From Pseudomonadota bacterium (lineage in GTDB: Bacteria; Pseudomonadota; Gammaproteobacteria; Xanthomonadales; Xanthomonadaceae): a DNA stretch of 64,000 nucleotides. The DNA lies in the NCBI GenBank assembly GCA_023388355.1, contig JAEWGI010000068.1, positions 1 to 64,000 of the forward strand, read 5' to 3'. Made by a program: the position numbers and the translations under genes. Each line of letters begins with the position of its first letter. Position 1 is the stretch's first letter. Shown here one piece after another: positions 28,839 to 38,315 of the stretch. The notes beneath the pieces were generated by a model. That model was not told the DNA's origin. It made no database searches and saw nothing but the letters and a program-made list of their open reading frames with translations.

Positions 28839-30695
28839 TCAGCCGGTCACGCGCTCCGCCTCCGTCTTCCTCTCGGTCCCGGACAACGATTCCGCCCGGC
28901 GCGCCAGCCGCCGCAGTTCACGCAGCGAACCCGGCTCCTCGGCCATTGCCAGGCCACGCAGCCCGCGGTCGATGCTGTCGACATAGCCCAGGTCGTTGAG
29001 CAGGGAGCCGGCCTGCAGGCCATCGATCTCGTCGCGCCGCAGCATCGCCAGCACGCGCTGCCGGAACTGCGCCTCGAATGCAGCCGCCTGCGCGTCGAGT
29101 GCCTCGAGCCGGCCGGCCCGCGCTTCGCCCTCAGCCCTGTCCGGATCCGGTCCCCGCAGCGCGCGCATCTGCGCGAACAGGTGGCAACGCAGGTCCACGT
29201 AGGCCTCGCGCTGCGGCGAGTCGTGCTCGCGCAACCGCGCCAGCAGGTTCTTCTGCAGGTGCTTGGCGCCCTTGACCGCCTCCACCGCCTGGATCGCCGC
29301 CATCTGCGCGCCGGTCCAGTAGCGCTGGTGCTCCGCGTCCATCGGCACCTCGATCCGGCCCATGAACGCAAGCAGGTCGGCATACACGCCCTTGACCCGC
29401 TGGCGATAGAGCGCGTCCGCATCCGGCTGTTCGCCCGGCCGCTGCGCCAGGCGCGCGGCATCGGGCGCCGGTCCCGTCAGCCCGTCGGGCGGCAGGTCCA
29501 GCGCACGGCAGATCATTTCCAGGCTGAGTTCCCCGAGATGGCGCAGCTCCAGTGCCACCGCCGCCGCCGCGGCATCGGCCGAGTCCAGCGCCTGGCCGCT
29601 CAGATGGCGGGCGCGGACCGGTTCCACGTCGCCCGGCGTCACCGGCCCGGTCGCCGCCAGCCCCGGCGCGGCACGTTCCGGCAGGCAGCGCTGCAGCCAT
29701 TGCGCCAGCCGCGCCTGCCACGGCCAGAACAGCGCGACCCCTGTGGCGTTGAACAGCGTATGGAACAGCGCCAGTTGCAGCAGGCTGTTCCCGCCGAACC
29801 CGGCCAGCCCGGCAACACCGACCACCATCCAGGTCAGTGGCGCCAGCAGCGCCAGCGCAAGGCCGGCGGTCGCCAGGTTGAACAGCACGTGCGCCAGCGC
29901 CAGCCGCTGGCCGCTGCGGTTGCCGCCGAGCGCGCCGACCACGCCGGTGCTCACGCTGCTGCCGACGTTGGAGCCGATCGCCAGCGCCAGCGCCTGGCCC
30001 AGCTCAAGCTGCCCCGCCGCCAGCGCGGCGAGGATCAGCATCAGGGTGGCGTGGCTGGACTGCAGCACCACCGTCGCGACCAGGCCCGCCAGCACGAACA
30101 GCATCACCCCGCCCGCGCCCTCGGCGGGAACCGCGCCGAGGTCCAGGCCCCCGCCGAACGCCTCGAACCCCGCCTTGACCTGGTCGATGCCCAGGAACAC
30201 GAACGCCACCCCCAGCACTACCCGCCCCGCCGCACGGCCGCGCGGCCCGGTGAAGCCGGCCAGCACGCCGAACACCACCAGCGGCAGCGCCAGCGGCGAC
30301 AGGCTGAAGTCCTGCCCGGCCAGGGCCAGCAGCCAGATGCCGCTGGTCGCGCCGAGGTTGGCGCCGAAGATGATCGCCAGCCCGCCCGCCAGCGCGACCA
30401 GGCCCGAGCTGATGAAGGCGATGGTCAGCAGCGAGACCAGCGTGCTCGACTGCAGCACGACCGTTGCGCCGATGCCGAACAGCAGGCCACGCACCGGCGT
30501 GCCGGTACTGCGCGCCAGCAGTTGTTCCAGGCGCCCGCCGGCGAGCTGGCGCAGCCCTTCTTCCAGGCACTGCATGCCGAACAGGAAGATCGCCAGCCCC
30601 GCGCACAGCTGCAGCCAGCCGGCGTCGCGCCAGAACGTCCAGGCCAGGGCCACGATGGCGACCAGCAGCAGCAATGCGCGCAGCTTCGAACCCAA
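28839..30695 (-). CDS. Na/Pi cotransporter family protein with C-terminal PhoU-like domain
   Basis: The 618-residue protein has an N-terminal membrane half (about 1-340) with two inverted repeats, each bearing the QSS signature of Na+/phosphate cotransporters: GATVVLQSSTLVSL and VATVVLQSSHATLML. Related GANLGATSG and GSNVGSSVSTG turns follow each repeat. The cytoplasmic C-terminal part (about 380-600) is helical and PhoU-like. Homologs such as YjbB export or exchange phosphate. The start is a TTG at 30695, supported by AAGGAG 7 bases upstream and by the hydrophobic N-terminus that follows. It is divergent from the acylase gene with 136 bases between the starts. Confidence 0.85.
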   Translation of the reverse strand: MGSKLRALLLLVAIVALAWTFWRDAGWLQLCAGLAIFLFGMQCLEEGLRQLAGGRLEQLLARSTGTPVRGLLFGIGATVVLQSSTLVSLLTIAFISSGLVALAGGLAIIFGANLGATSGIWLLALAGQDFSLSPLALPLVVFGVLAGFTGPRGRAAGRVVLGVAFVFLGIDQVKAGFEAFGGGLDLGAVPAEGAGGVMLFVLAGLVATVVLQSSHATLMLILAALAAGQLELGQALALAIGSNVGSSVSTGVVGALGGNRSGQRLALAHVLFNLATAGLALALLAPLTWMVVGVAGLAGFGGNSLLQLALFHTLFNATGVALFWPWQARLAQWLQRCLPERAAPGLAATGPVTPGDVEPVRARHLSGQALDSADAAAAAVALELRHLGELSLEMICRALDLPPDGLTGPAPDAARLAQRPGEQPDADALYRQRVKGVYADLLAFMGRIEVPMDAEHQRYWTGAQMAAIQAVEAVKGAKHLQKNLLARLREHDSPQREAYVDLRCHLFAQMRALRGPDPDRAEGEARAGRLEALDAQAAAFEAQFRQRVLAMLRRDEIDGLQAGSLLNDLGYVDSIDRGLRGLAMAEEPGSLRELRRLARRAESLSGTERKTEAERVTG

Positions 30696-30831
30696 GGCTC
30701 CACTCCTTCGGCGGTCGTGTCATTAGACAGCGCCAGCGCAGGCGCGCCTAGCCGCCGCGCCGCAGCGCCCGCAGTGGGGACGCCGCCCGATCGGCTAGAG
30801 TCGCGGCTGACGCACGCGGATCGGGACGGCG

Positions 30832-33396
30832 ATGGTTCGATGGTTGAAGCGGATCGTGCTGCTGGCAATCGCGCTGGCGCTGCTGCTGGTGCTGCTGGCC
30901 TGGTGGCTGCTGCGCGGCAGCCTGCCCGCGCTCGACGGCGAGCTTGCCCTGGCCGGGCTGTCGGCGCCGGTGACCGTGCAGCGCGACGCGCTGGGCGTGG
31001 TCACCATCGATGCGCGCGACGAGACCGACGCCGTGCGCGCGCTGGGCTACGTGCACGCGCAGGAGCGCTGGTTCGAGATGGACCTGCTGCGGCGGACCTC
31101 CGCTGGCGAACTGTCGGCGCTGTTCGGCCCGGCGGCGCTCGACCTCGACCGCCGCCACCGCGCGCACCGCATGCGCGCACGCGTCGACGCGTACCTGGAC
31201 GACATCGCCGATGAGCGCATGCCGCAACTGGAGGCCTATGCCGAAGGCGTCAACGCCGGACTGGCCGCGTTGCGTACCCGCCCCTGGCCCTATCTCCTGC
31301 TGCGCCGGCAGCCCGAGCCCTGGCGCCCGACCGACACCGTGCTGGCCGGCTACGCGATGTACTTCGACCTGCAGGATCCGGCCAACGCGCGCGAGCTTGC
31401 GCTGTGGAAACTCAGGCCGCACCTGCCTGCGCCGCTGTACGCGCTGCTGACCCATCCGGGCAGCAGCTGGGATGCGGCGCTGACCGGGGAATCGTTCGGC
31501 GACGCGGAACTGCCGGACGCGGACGAGGTGGACCTGCGCGAGCTGGCGGTGCCGGAGCTGGACGACGGAGCGACTGCCGTTGCCGCCCTTCCCGCGAATC
31601 GGGCGGACAAATCCGGCTGGTGGACCATGGAAAGGATCGGCGCGGCGGCCGCCCTCACTGCGCCGTCCGCTCCGCGAACGGTCCCCCTCTCTCCCGCCGG
31701 GCGGGAAAGAGCAGGCGGCTGGTCGCCTGCGGCGACCGACTCCTTCATGCCAGGCAGCAACAACTTCGCGGTGTCCGGCGCGCTCACCGCCGATGGCCGC
31801 GCGATCGTCGCCGACGACATGCACCTGGGCCTGCGCGCGCCCAACATCTGGTTTCGCGCGCGCCTGCGCTGGCCCGATGCGGCCGCGCCGGGCGGGCGGG
31901 TCGACGTGCAGGGGGTCACCCTTCCCGGGCTGCCGGCAGTGATCGTCGGCAGCAACGGGCACGTGGCCTGGGGCTATACCAACAGCTACGGCGACTACGC
32001 GGACTGGGCCCTGGAAACGCCCTGCGCCGGCTCCGACGCGGTGCGCCCGGGCGCCGCCGCGTGCACCGGGGTCCGCCTGCACCACGAGCGCATCGACGTG
32101 GCCGGTGCCGGGCCGGACATGCTGGTAGTGCGCGAAACCGACTGGGGGCCGGTCCTGCACGAGCTTGCCGACGGCCGCCTGCTCAGCCTGCGCTGGACCG
32201 CGCACCTGCCCGGATCGGTGAACCTGGCCCTGGCCGGCTTCGCCCGCGTGGGCGATCTCGAGGCCGCGCTCGCGCTTGCCGACCGCACCGGCATCCCGAC
32301 CCAGAACCTGGTGCTCGGCGACCGCAGCGGCGCGATCGCCTGGCGCCTGCTGGGCCCGATCCCGGTGCGCGCCGCCGACTGCGACCCGGCCGCGCCCATG
32401 CCGGTGGCGGCCGTCGCCGGCCCGACCGCCGTCGGCGAAGACACGCCGGACGCGGCCGGCCCCTGCACGCCCTGGCCGATCGCGAGCGACGACTCGCCGC
32501 TGGCCGCCTCGCCGCAGTTCGACCGCCTCTGGACCGCCAACGCCCGCGTCATCGGCGGCCGCGACCTGGCGCGGATCGGCGACGGCGGCTACGCCCTGGC
32601 CGCCCGCGCCGCACAGATCCGCGACGCGCTCCAGGCCAGCCGCCGCTTCACCGAGGCCGACCTGCTGGCGATCCAGCTCGACGACCGGGCCCTGCTGATG
32701 ACCCGCTGGTGGGCGCTGCTGCGCTCGCTCGACGACGGCTCCAGCCCCGCCCTCCACGCGCTGGCCGCGGCCGCGGCCAGCTGGCAGGGCCGCGCCAGCG
32801 TCGATTCGGCCAGCTACCGCATCGTCCGCGCCTGGCGCCTCGCGGTACACGCGCGCCTGCTCGAAGGCCTGCTGGCCCCGGCGCAGGCGGCCATGGGCGA
32901 GGAGTTCCGGATGCCCGACCTGCCGCAGTTCGAAGGCGTGGCCTGGCCGCTGGTCGAACAGCGCCCCGCGCACCTGCTGCCGCGGCGCTTCGACAGCTGG
33001 GCCGGGCTGTTCGAGGACGCCGCACGCGACGTCCACGACGGGCTGGCCGCGGCCGGCCCGCTGCACGAACGCAGCTGGGGCGAACGCAACACCGCCGCGA
33101 TCTGCCATCCGCTGGCCGGGGCGATCCCGCTGGGCCGGCGGCTGCTGTGCATGCCGCCCGACCCGCTGCCCGGCGATTCGATGATGCCGCGGGTGCAGGG
33201 CCCGGCCTTCGGCGCCTCAGAGCGCATGGTGGTCGCGCCCGGTCACGAGGCCGACGGCATCCTGCACATGCCCGGCGGCCAGAGCGGGCATCCGCTGTCG
33301 CCGTTCTGGGGTGCCGGGCACGACGACTGGGTCCACGGCCGCCCGACCCCCTTCCTGCCCGGGCCGGCGCGCTACAGCCTGGTGCTGCAGCCTTGA
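30832..33396 (+). CDS. Penicillin acylase family protein (Ntn-hydrolase)
   Basis: The 854-residue precursor has an N-terminal membrane anchor/signal (about 8-28), the alpha chain with GYVHAQERWFEMDLLRR, and the self-processing site PGSNNFAVSG. Ser309 would become the N-terminal nucleophile of the beta chain after cleavage behind Gly308. ADDMHLGLRAPNIW, GSNGHVAWGYTNSYGD and a late SERMV segment are the usual beta-chain features. Relatives hydrolyse amides such as beta-lactam side chains or acyl-homoserine lactones; the real substrate is unknown. The spacer before Ser309 (about 265-308) contains a translated repeat doublet. The product probably works in the periplasm. Confidence 0.88.
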   Translation: MVRWLKRIVLLAIALALLLVLLAWWLLRGSLPALDGELALAGLSAPVTVQRDALGVVTIDARDETDAVRALGYVHAQERWFEMDLLRRTSAGELSALFGPAALDLDRRHRAHRMRARVDAYLDDIADERMPQLEAYAEGVNAGLAALRTRPWPYLLLRRQPEPWRPTDTVLAGYAMYFDLQDPANARELALWKLRPHLPAPLYALLTHPGSSWDAALTGESFGDAELPDADEVDLRELAVPELDDGATAVAALPANRADKSGWWTMERIGAAAALTAPSAPRTVPLSPAGRERAGGWSPAATDSFMPGSNNFAVSGALTADGRAIVADDMHLGLRAPNIWFRARLRWPDAAAPGGRVDVQGVTLPGLPAVIVGSNGHVAWGYTNSYGDYADWALETPCAGSDAVRPGAAACTGVRLHHERIDVAGAGPDMLVVRETDWGPVLHELADGRLLSLRWTAHLPGSVNLALAGFARVGDLEAALALADRTGIPTQNLVLGDRSGAIAWRLLGPIPVRAADCDPAAPMPVAAVAGPTAVGEDTPDAAGPCTPWPIASDDSPLAASPQFDRLWTANARVIGGRDLARIGDGGYALAARAAQIRDALQASRRFTEADLLAIQLDDRALLMTRWWALLRSLDDGSSPALHALAAAAASWQGRASVDSASYRIVRAWRLAVHARLLEGLLAPAQAAMGEEFRMPDLPQFEGVAWPLVEQRPAHLLPRRFDSWAGLFEDAARDVHDGLAAAGPLHERSWGERNTAAICHPLAGAIPLGRRLLCMPPDPLPGDSMMPRVQGPAFGASERMVVAPGHEADGILHMPGGQSGHPLSPFWGAGHDDWVHGRPTPFLPGPARYSLVLQP
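31687..31737. repeat. REP-like hairpin doublet inside the acylase coding sequence
   Basis: Two hairpins lie back to back: CTCTCTCCCGCC-GG-GCGGGAAAGAG at 31687-31711 and GGTCGCC-TGC-GGCGACC at 31721-31737. The first resembles the intergenic G-rich palindromes elsewhere in the window. Both keep the acylase frame open and encode part of the spacer peptide (TVPLSPAGRERAGGWSPAAT) just before the self-cleavage site. Confidence 0.65.
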
Positions 33397-33567
33397 GCCC
33401 GTCCGCCCGGCGGGCTCGCACGCATCCTGCGTTCACCCCGGCCCTGCTAGCGTGCCCACCTTCCAAAGCACCGGCTTGACCCCGTGCCCACCGCTGACCT
33501 TTCCGCATCCGTTTCCGCGTTGTACAGCGCAAGAGCCCCCCGCCCGCCCGCAACCGCCGGGTCACGC

Positions 33568-34272
33568 ATGATCGAATTCGGACACCTCACCCACGTCGGT
33601 CTGCGCCGCGAGCTGAACGAGGACACCTATTACGGTGACAGCGAGCTCGGCCTCTGGCTGGTGGCCGACGGCATGGGCGGGCACGAATACGGCGAGGTCG
33701 CCAGCGCGCTCGCGCGCGAGACCATCGTGCGCGAGACCCGCCAGGGCACCCCGCTGCAGCAGGCGATCCGGATCGCCGACGAGGAGATCATCCGCGCCTC
33801 GCGCCAGCGCAACGACGCCCTGCCCATGGGCACCACGGTCGTCGCCGCGCGCGTGCTGGGCAGCCGTTTCGAGGTCGCCTGGGTCGGCGACAGCCGCGCC
33901 TACCTGTGGCGCGACGGCAAGCTGGCCCAGCTCTCGCACGACCACAGCTACGTGCAGGAACTGATTGCCCAGGGCGCGATCAGCATCGACCAGGCGCGCA
34001 GCCATCCGCACCGCAACGTGGTCACCCAGGCGCTGGGAGTCACCGAGCCGCAGTCGCTGAACGTGGAGACGCTGTCGGGCGAACTGGCCCCCGGCTCGCA
34101 GCTGCTGCTGTGCAGCGACGGGCTGACCGAGGAAGTCGACGACGGCGCCATCTCGCGGGTGCTGGCGCACATCGAATGCAGCGCCCAGGAGTGCGTCGAC
34201 GGCCTGGTCGCGGCTGCGCTCGATGGCGGCGGTTCGGACAACGTGACCGTGGTGCTGGTGCGCAGCCACTGA
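33568..34272 (+). CDS. PP2C-family serine/threonine protein phosphatase
   Basis: The 234-residue product is a compact PP2C domain. It contains LNEDTYYGD, LWLVADGMGGHEYGEVAS, MGTTVVAARVLG, VAWVGDSRAYLWRDG, LTHDHSYV-like LSHDHSYVQEL, LLLCSDGLTEEVDD and GGGSDNVTVVLV, whose aspartates bind the two or three Mn/Mg ions. Such Stp1/PrpC enzymes reverse Hanks-type kinase phosphorylation; some serve type VI secretion clusters, but no kinase or T6SS structural gene is adjacent here. The ATG at 33568 is the family start; the frame extends upstream with no homology. It is convergent with dnaQ, 15 bases apart. Confidence 0.92.
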   Translation: MIEFGHLTHVGLRRELNEDTYYGDSELGLWLVADGMGGHEYGEVASALARETIVRETRQGTPLQQAIRIADEEIIRASRQRNDALPMGTTVVAARVLGSRFEVAWVGDSRAYLWRDGKLAQLSHDHSYVQELIAQGAISIDQARSHPHRNVVTQALGVTEPQSLNVETLSGELAPGSQLLLCSDGLTEEVDDGAISRVLAHIECSAQECVDGLVAAALDGGGSDNVTVVLVRSH

Positions 34273-34287
34273 GCAGCGCGGCGATCG

Positions 34288-35025
34288 TCAGGCCCGTGCC
34301 GCGACCGCCCCGTCCTCCATCGCCTCGACCGGATCCCAGAGGCTGCTCCCGGCGCGCTGCCGGATCGCCTCGACCCGCGCCTGGTGCAGGGCAAGGTCCT
34401 CCCCGGGCACCGCGATCCGCGGGCGCGGCCCCGACGCCGCCGCCGGCACCACCACCCGCCCGCGCGCGGCGGTCGCCGCTTCCGGCACCGCGAATCCGAT
34501 TTCGCCCTGGCCCGAGGTCAGCGCCAGCCAGGCTTCGGCCAGCAGCTGCGCATCGAGCAGCGCGCCGTGCAGCTGGCGGTGGGAGTTGTCCACGCCCAGC
34601 CGCTTGCACAGCGCGTCGAGCGAATTGCGCTGTCCGGGATAGCGCTTGCGGGCCAGTTCCAGCGAGTCGGTCACGGTCACCCGTTCGCGCAGCGGCCGGC
34701 AGCCTTCGCCCAGCCGCGACAGCTCGGATTCCAGGAAACCCATGTCGAAGGCCGCGTTGTGGATCACCAGCTCGGCACCGTCGACGAAGGCGAGGAACTC
34801 GTCGGCGATCTCGGCAAAGCGCGGCTTGTCGGCCAGGAAGTCGAGGGTCAGTCCGGTGACCTCCTGCGCGCCGGCCTCGAACTCGCGGTCCGGATTGAGG
34901 TACTTGTGGAAGGTGCGCCCGGTCGGCCGGCGCTCGATCAGCTCGACGCAGCCGATCTCGACCACGCGGTTGCCCTTGCGCCATTCCAGGCCGGTGGTTT
35001 CGGTGTCGAGGATGATGTGGCGCAT
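34288..35025 (-). CDS. dnaQ: DNA polymerase III epsilon subunit (proofreading exonuclease)
   Basis: The 245-residue protein begins MRHIILDTETTGLEWRKG, with Asp7 and Glu9 of the DEDDh active site. VIHNAAFDMGFLESEL supplies the second Asp, and HRQLHGALLDAQLLAE the catalytic His and final Asp. A linker and a short C-terminal helix (about 215-245) would contact the alpha subunit. It removes misincorporated nucleotides during replication. It sits 48 bases after rnhA on the same strand, the common rnhA-dnaQ pairing. The short gap contains a G-rich GGGATTCGGGATTGGG-like run seen in many xanthomonad intergenic regions. Confidence 0.95.
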   Translation of the reverse strand: MRHIILDTETTGLEWRKGNRVVEIGCVELIERRPTGRTFHKYLNPDREFEAGAQEVTGLTLDFLADKPRFAEIADEFLAFVDGAELVIHNAAFDMGFLESELSRLGEGCRPLRERVTVTDSLELARKRYPGQRNSLDALCKRLGVDNSHRQLHGALLDAQLLAEAWLALTSGQGEIGFAVPEAATAARGRVVVPAAASGPRPRIAVPGEDLALHQARVEAIRQRAGSSLWDPVEAMEDGAVAARA

Positions 35026-35073
35026 GACGGCAGGGATTCGGGATTGGGAACGGGGATCCGGAGCGGCGGATGG

Positions 35074-35523
35074 TCAGGCGGGGGCTGCGGCGCGCTGGAC
35101 GATGGCCTGGTCGCGGGCGAGGACGTCGACGCGTTCGTTGTCGGGGTTGCCGGAGTGGCCCTTGACCCAGCGCCAGTCGATGTCGTGGCGGGCGCAGGCC
35201 GCGTGCAGGCGCTCCCACAGGTCGCGGTTCTTGACCGGCTCGCCGCCGGAGGTCTTCCAGCCGCGCCGCACCCAGTTCGGCATCCACAGGGTGATGCCCT
35301 GGCGCACGTACTGGGAGTCCGTATGCAGCACCACCTCGCAGGGCCGGGTGAGGGTTTCCAGGGCCATGATCGCAGCCATCAGCTCCATCCGGTTGTTGGT
35401 CGTGGCCGGTTCGCCGCCCGCCAGTTCGCGCTCCTGCTCTCCATAGCGCAGCAGCGCCGCCCAGCCGCCCGGACCGGGATTGCCGAGGCAGGCGCCGTCG
35501 GTGTGGATCTCGACTCCACTCAT
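35074..35523 (-). CDS. rnhA: Ribonuclease HI
   Basis: The 149-residue enzyme cuts the RNA strand of RNA-DNA hybrids. It has the four-acid active site in order: Asp9 in [15 protein letters not shown], Glu in [10 protein letters not shown], Asp in LHTDSQYV and Asp in [11 protein letters not shown], plus the basic handle [21 protein letters not shown]. Length and sequence match E. coli RNase HI. The start overlaps the stop of the upstream methyltransferase-like gene by four bases (ATGA), and dnaQ follows. Confidence 0.96.
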   Translation of the reverse strand: MSGVEIHTDGACLGNPGPGGWAALLRYGEQERELAGGEPATTNNRMELMAAIMALETLTRPCEVVLHTDSQYVRQGITLWMPNWVRRGWKTSGGEPVKNRDLWERLHAACARHDIDWRWVKGHSGNPDNERVDVLARDQAIVQRAAAPA

Positions 35524-36191
35524 GCCGTCGCGCCGGTGGCCATCGACAGCGCGCGCCGCTGCCGGACGGGGGTGAGCGGCAGCGCCCGCTTCTCCGCGCG
35601 CAGCAGGTAGGCCGCGCGCAGCCCCGCGCCCTGCTGGGGCGAAGGCGACGACTGCAGCGACCAGGCCGGACCCAGGCCCTGCGACACCGCTTCGGGCGTC
35701 AGCCCGGCCTGGCGCAGGCGCCGGCGCCAGGCCAGCGGTTCGGACGCGCTGACCCCGCTTCCACGCCAGCGCCAGCGGTAGGGTGCAAGCGGGTTGAGCG
35801 CGAACAGCCACAGCCTCCCGCCGTTCACCAGCAGCCGGGCCGCCTCCTCGAGCAGGGCCGCACCGCAGGCTCCGCCCGGCCGCGCCACGTGCTGCAGGAT
35901 CACGGCGCCGAACGCCTCGCTGGGCAGCGGCAGCGGAAGGCCGCAGGACACCGCGCCGCTCCAGCGGCCGTCCGCGTCCGGGAACAGGTACAGGCCGCGA
36001 CCGGCGCCGTCGGGGACGGCCCGTGGCACCGGGCCGCACCACAGCCAGGGCAGGCCGGGACGGTCGCCAAGGGCCTGGAGCACCGTGTCCTCCTGGTTCC
36101 CGAGCACGGTCCGTCCGGCCTCGGAACGGAACCAGTCGTGGATGTCGGGGCCGGTTTGACGGGCCGGTAGCTCAGCGGGCATGGTCGCCAT
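35520..36191 (-). CDS. Methyltransferase-domain-like protein of unknown substrate
   Basis: The 223-residue product has weak class I SAM-methyltransferase features: [35 protein letters not shown] and a C-terminal strand-rich part. The glycine-rich SAM motif I is not recognisable (the region reads [12 protein letters not shown]), so binding of SAM is doubtful. Its place between gloB and rnhA is, as I recall, conserved in xanthomonads. The start at 36191 is one of two ATGs (36182 is the other), and only 29 bases separate it from the divergent gloB start. A TATAGA hexamer sits directly before the ATG, so the transcript may be nearly leaderless. Confidence 0.7.
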   Translation of the reverse strand: MATMPAELPARQTGPDIHDWFRSEAGRTVLGNQEDTVLQALGDRPGLPWLWCGPVPRAVPDGAGRGLYLFPDADGRWSGAVSCGLPLPLPSEAFGAVILQHVARPGGACGAALLEEAARLLVNGGRLWLFALNPLAPYRWRWRGSGVSASEPLAWRRRLRQAGLTPEAVSQGLGPAWSLQSSPSPQQGAGLRAAYLLRAEKRALPLTPVRQRRALSMATGATA

Positions 36192-36220
36192 TCTATAGGT
36201 TCCCCGGACCCCTCCCGCCG

Positions 36221-36985
36221 ATGCAGCCGAGCGCGATCCCGGCCTTTGCCGACAACTACATCTGGCGGGTCGCGGATGCAACCGGCGACTGGCTGCTGGT
36301 CGATCCGGGCGACGCCAGCCCGGTGCTGGCCGCGGCAGGCGACGCGCGGCCGCCGCAGGCGATCCTGCTCACCCACCACCACGACGACCACGTCGGCGGC
36401 GTGCCGGCGCTGCGCGAACGCTGGCCCGGGGTGGCGGTGTACGGGCCGACGGATCCGAGGATCGAGGGCGTGGACCATCGCGTCGTCGACGGCGACCGGG
36501 TCGAAATCGGCCGCTGGCGCTTCGAAGTCCTGGCCACGCCCGGCCATACCGTGAGCCACATCGCATTCCACGGCCATGGCCTCTTGTTCTGCGGCGACAC
36601 CTTGTTCAGCCTCGGCTGTGGTCGCCTGTTCGAAGGTGCGCCCGGCGAGATGCTGGGTTCCCTGGACCGGCTGTCCGCCCTGCCCGGCCCGACCCTGGTC
36701 TGCTGCGGGCACGAATACACCCTGGCCAATGCCGCCTTCGCGCGGGTGGTCGACCCCGACAACGCGGCGCTGCGGCGCCGCCACGAACAGGCCACCGCGA
36801 TGCGCGCACAAGGACTCCCCACCCTGCCAACCACGCTTGCGCAGGAGCGCGAGTGCAACCCGTTCCTGCGCATCGACGCGCCCGCCGTGCGCGCGGCCGT
36901 GGCGGCACGCTCCGCGGCCGCGGCCACGGACCGGGTGGCATCGTTCGCCGAACTGCGGCGCTGGAAAGACGGGTTTCGCGCGTGA
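36221..36985 (+). CDS. gloB: Hydroxyacylglutathione hydrolase (glyoxalase II)
   Basis: The 254-residue metallo-beta-lactamase-fold enzyme hydrolyses S-lactoylglutathione to lactate and glutathione. It begins with [11 protein letters not shown] and contains the metal signature [41 protein letters not shown] and [14 protein letters not shown], followed by the glyoxalase II C-terminal helices ending with ECNPFLRID. All seven metal ligands can be seen. Its stop overlaps the mltD start by four bases (GTGA), so the two are translated together. Confidence 0.95.
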   Translation: MQPSAIPAFADNYIWRVADATGDWLLVDPGDASPVLAAAGDARPPQAILLTHHHDDHVGGVPALRERWPGVAVYGPTDPRIEGVDHRVVDGDRVEIGRWRFEVLATPGHTVSHIAFHGHGLLFCGDTLFSLGCGRLFEGAPGEMLGSLDRLSALPGPTLVCCGHEYTLANAAFARVVDPDNAALRRRHEQATAMRAQGLPTLPTTLAQERECNPFLRIDAPAVRAAVAARSAAAATDRVASFAELRRWKDGFRA

Positions 36986-38289
36986 AGGCGCGCGCAGGCG
37001 CTGCCGCGCTGGTCCTGCTGGGCGCCCTGGCGGGGCCGGTGCAGGCGGCGGACGAACCTGTGCGGGAGCCGGCACCGGTCGCGGTCGAGGCGCTCGCCGT
37101 CGACCCGGCACCCTCGCCTGCCGCCCCCGCGCCGGTCGACGACGCGCTGCCCATGGCCACCGCCGGTCCGGAGCCCGCGGCAACACCGCTGCCCGAAGGC
37201 ACCCGCAGCGGACTGGAGATCTACCGCAACTTCCGCGAGGGCCTGGCCGAACCGGCCTGCGAGCCCGGCGCCAGCACCCGCTGGCGCGCCCACTTCGCCA
37301 ATGCGCCCACCCAGCTGGCCTCGCCCGGCAGCGACGTGCTGCCGCTGTTCGGCTACGTGGTCGACCGCCTGCGCGAATCGCACCTGCCCACCGAGTTCGC
37401 GCTGATCCCCTTCGTCGAAAGCGGGTTCCGCCCCGGCGCGCGCTCGCCGCAGGGTCCGGCCGGACTGTGGCAGTTCATCGCCCTGACCGCCCGCAACCAC
37501 AAGGTGCCGGTGCAGGCCGGCTACGACGGCCGGCTCTCGCCGGTCGACTCCACCGACGCCGCGGTGCGCTACCTCAAGACCCTGCACGGCATGTTCGCGG
37601 GCGACTGGCGGCTGGCGGCGATGGCCTACAACGCCGGCGAATACCGCCTGCTGGGTGCGCTGCGGCGCGCCGGCCAGCGTCCCGCCGACGCCGATCCCGA
37701 AAGCCTGCCCATGCCCTCGATCACCAGGGCCTACGTGCGCAAGCTGCATGCGCTGTCGTGCCTGCTGGAGGAGGCCGAGGGCCGCGAGGCCTGGCTGCAG
37801 GCGCTGGACCGGCCGGTACCGGTGCTCACGGCGGCCGAGGTTCCGGCCTCGATCGCGAGCCTGGACGTGCTGGCCCGGCGCCACGGCGCCGACGCCGCGC
37901 GGCTGCGGCGGCTCAACCCCGTATTCGCCGGTGGCCGCCTCACCCGCCCGGGCGGCCGCCCGCGGGTGCTGCTGTCGTCGGTCCCGGCCACCAGCCTGCT
38001 CGCCGCGCACCCGCCCGCGCCGCCTGCCGCACCGGTGCGGCCGGTCGACGACCTGTCCGACGCGATGGCCGACGCCTCGGCCCATGTCGAAGCGGCACCG
38101 GCCCCGCCGCGCACCCACGTGGTCGCGCGCGGCGATTCGGCCTGGCGCATCGCCAACCGCTACGACGTGCGACTGGACGAACTGCTGGAACGCAACGGCC
38201 TGGACGCGCGCGCGCCCCTGCGCCCGGGCATGGTCCTGGCGATCGACGCTGGCCCGGCCACGGACGCGGCGACTGCCGTGGCAGAATAG
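36982..38289 (+). CDS. mltD: Membrane-bound lytic murein transglycosylase D-like protein with LysM
   Basis: The 435-residue product has a signal peptide (about 1-22), a proline/alanine-rich linker to about 70, the lysozyme-like transglycosylase domain (about 115-290) and a C-terminal LysM repeat (about 385-425, [19 protein letters not shown]). The catalytic acid is Glu146 in [17 protein letters not shown], followed by AGLWQF and [11 protein letters not shown], as in MltD. It cleaves peptidoglycan to 1,6-anhydromuropeptides. E. coli MltD is a lipoprotein, but no lipobox cysteine is evident here. The GTG start overlaps the gloB stop, the arrangement also seen in E. coli neighbours. Confidence 0.88.
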   Translation: MKARAGAAALVLLGALAGPVQAADEPVREPAPVAVEALAVDPAPSPAAPAPVDDALPMATAGPEPAATPLPEGTRSGLEIYRNFREGLAEPACEPGASTRWRAHFANAPTQLASPGSDVLPLFGYVVDRLRESHLPTEFALIPFVESGFRPGARSPQGPAGLWQFIALTARNHKVPVQAGYDGRLSPVDSTDAAVRYLKTLHGMFAGDWRLAAMAYNAGEYRLLGALRRAGQRPADADPESLPMPSITRAYVRKLHALSCLLEEAEGREAWLQALDRPVPVLTAAEVPASIASLDVLARRHGADAARLRRLNPVFAGGRLTRPGGRPRVLLSSVPATSLLAAHPPAPPAAPVRPVDDLSDAMADASAHVEAAPAPPRTHVVARGDSAWRIANRYDVRLDELLERNGLDARAPLRPGMVLAIDAGPATDAATAVAE

Positions 38290-38315
38290 CGCCCGGTCCA
38301 TACCGCGAGTCGTCC

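Noticed and set aside
33568..34272. PP2C phosphatase as part of the T6SS module
   Set aside because: T6SS clusters can contain such a phosphatase, but it lies about 14 kb from the PAAR island, next to dnaQ and rnhA, with no kinase nearby.
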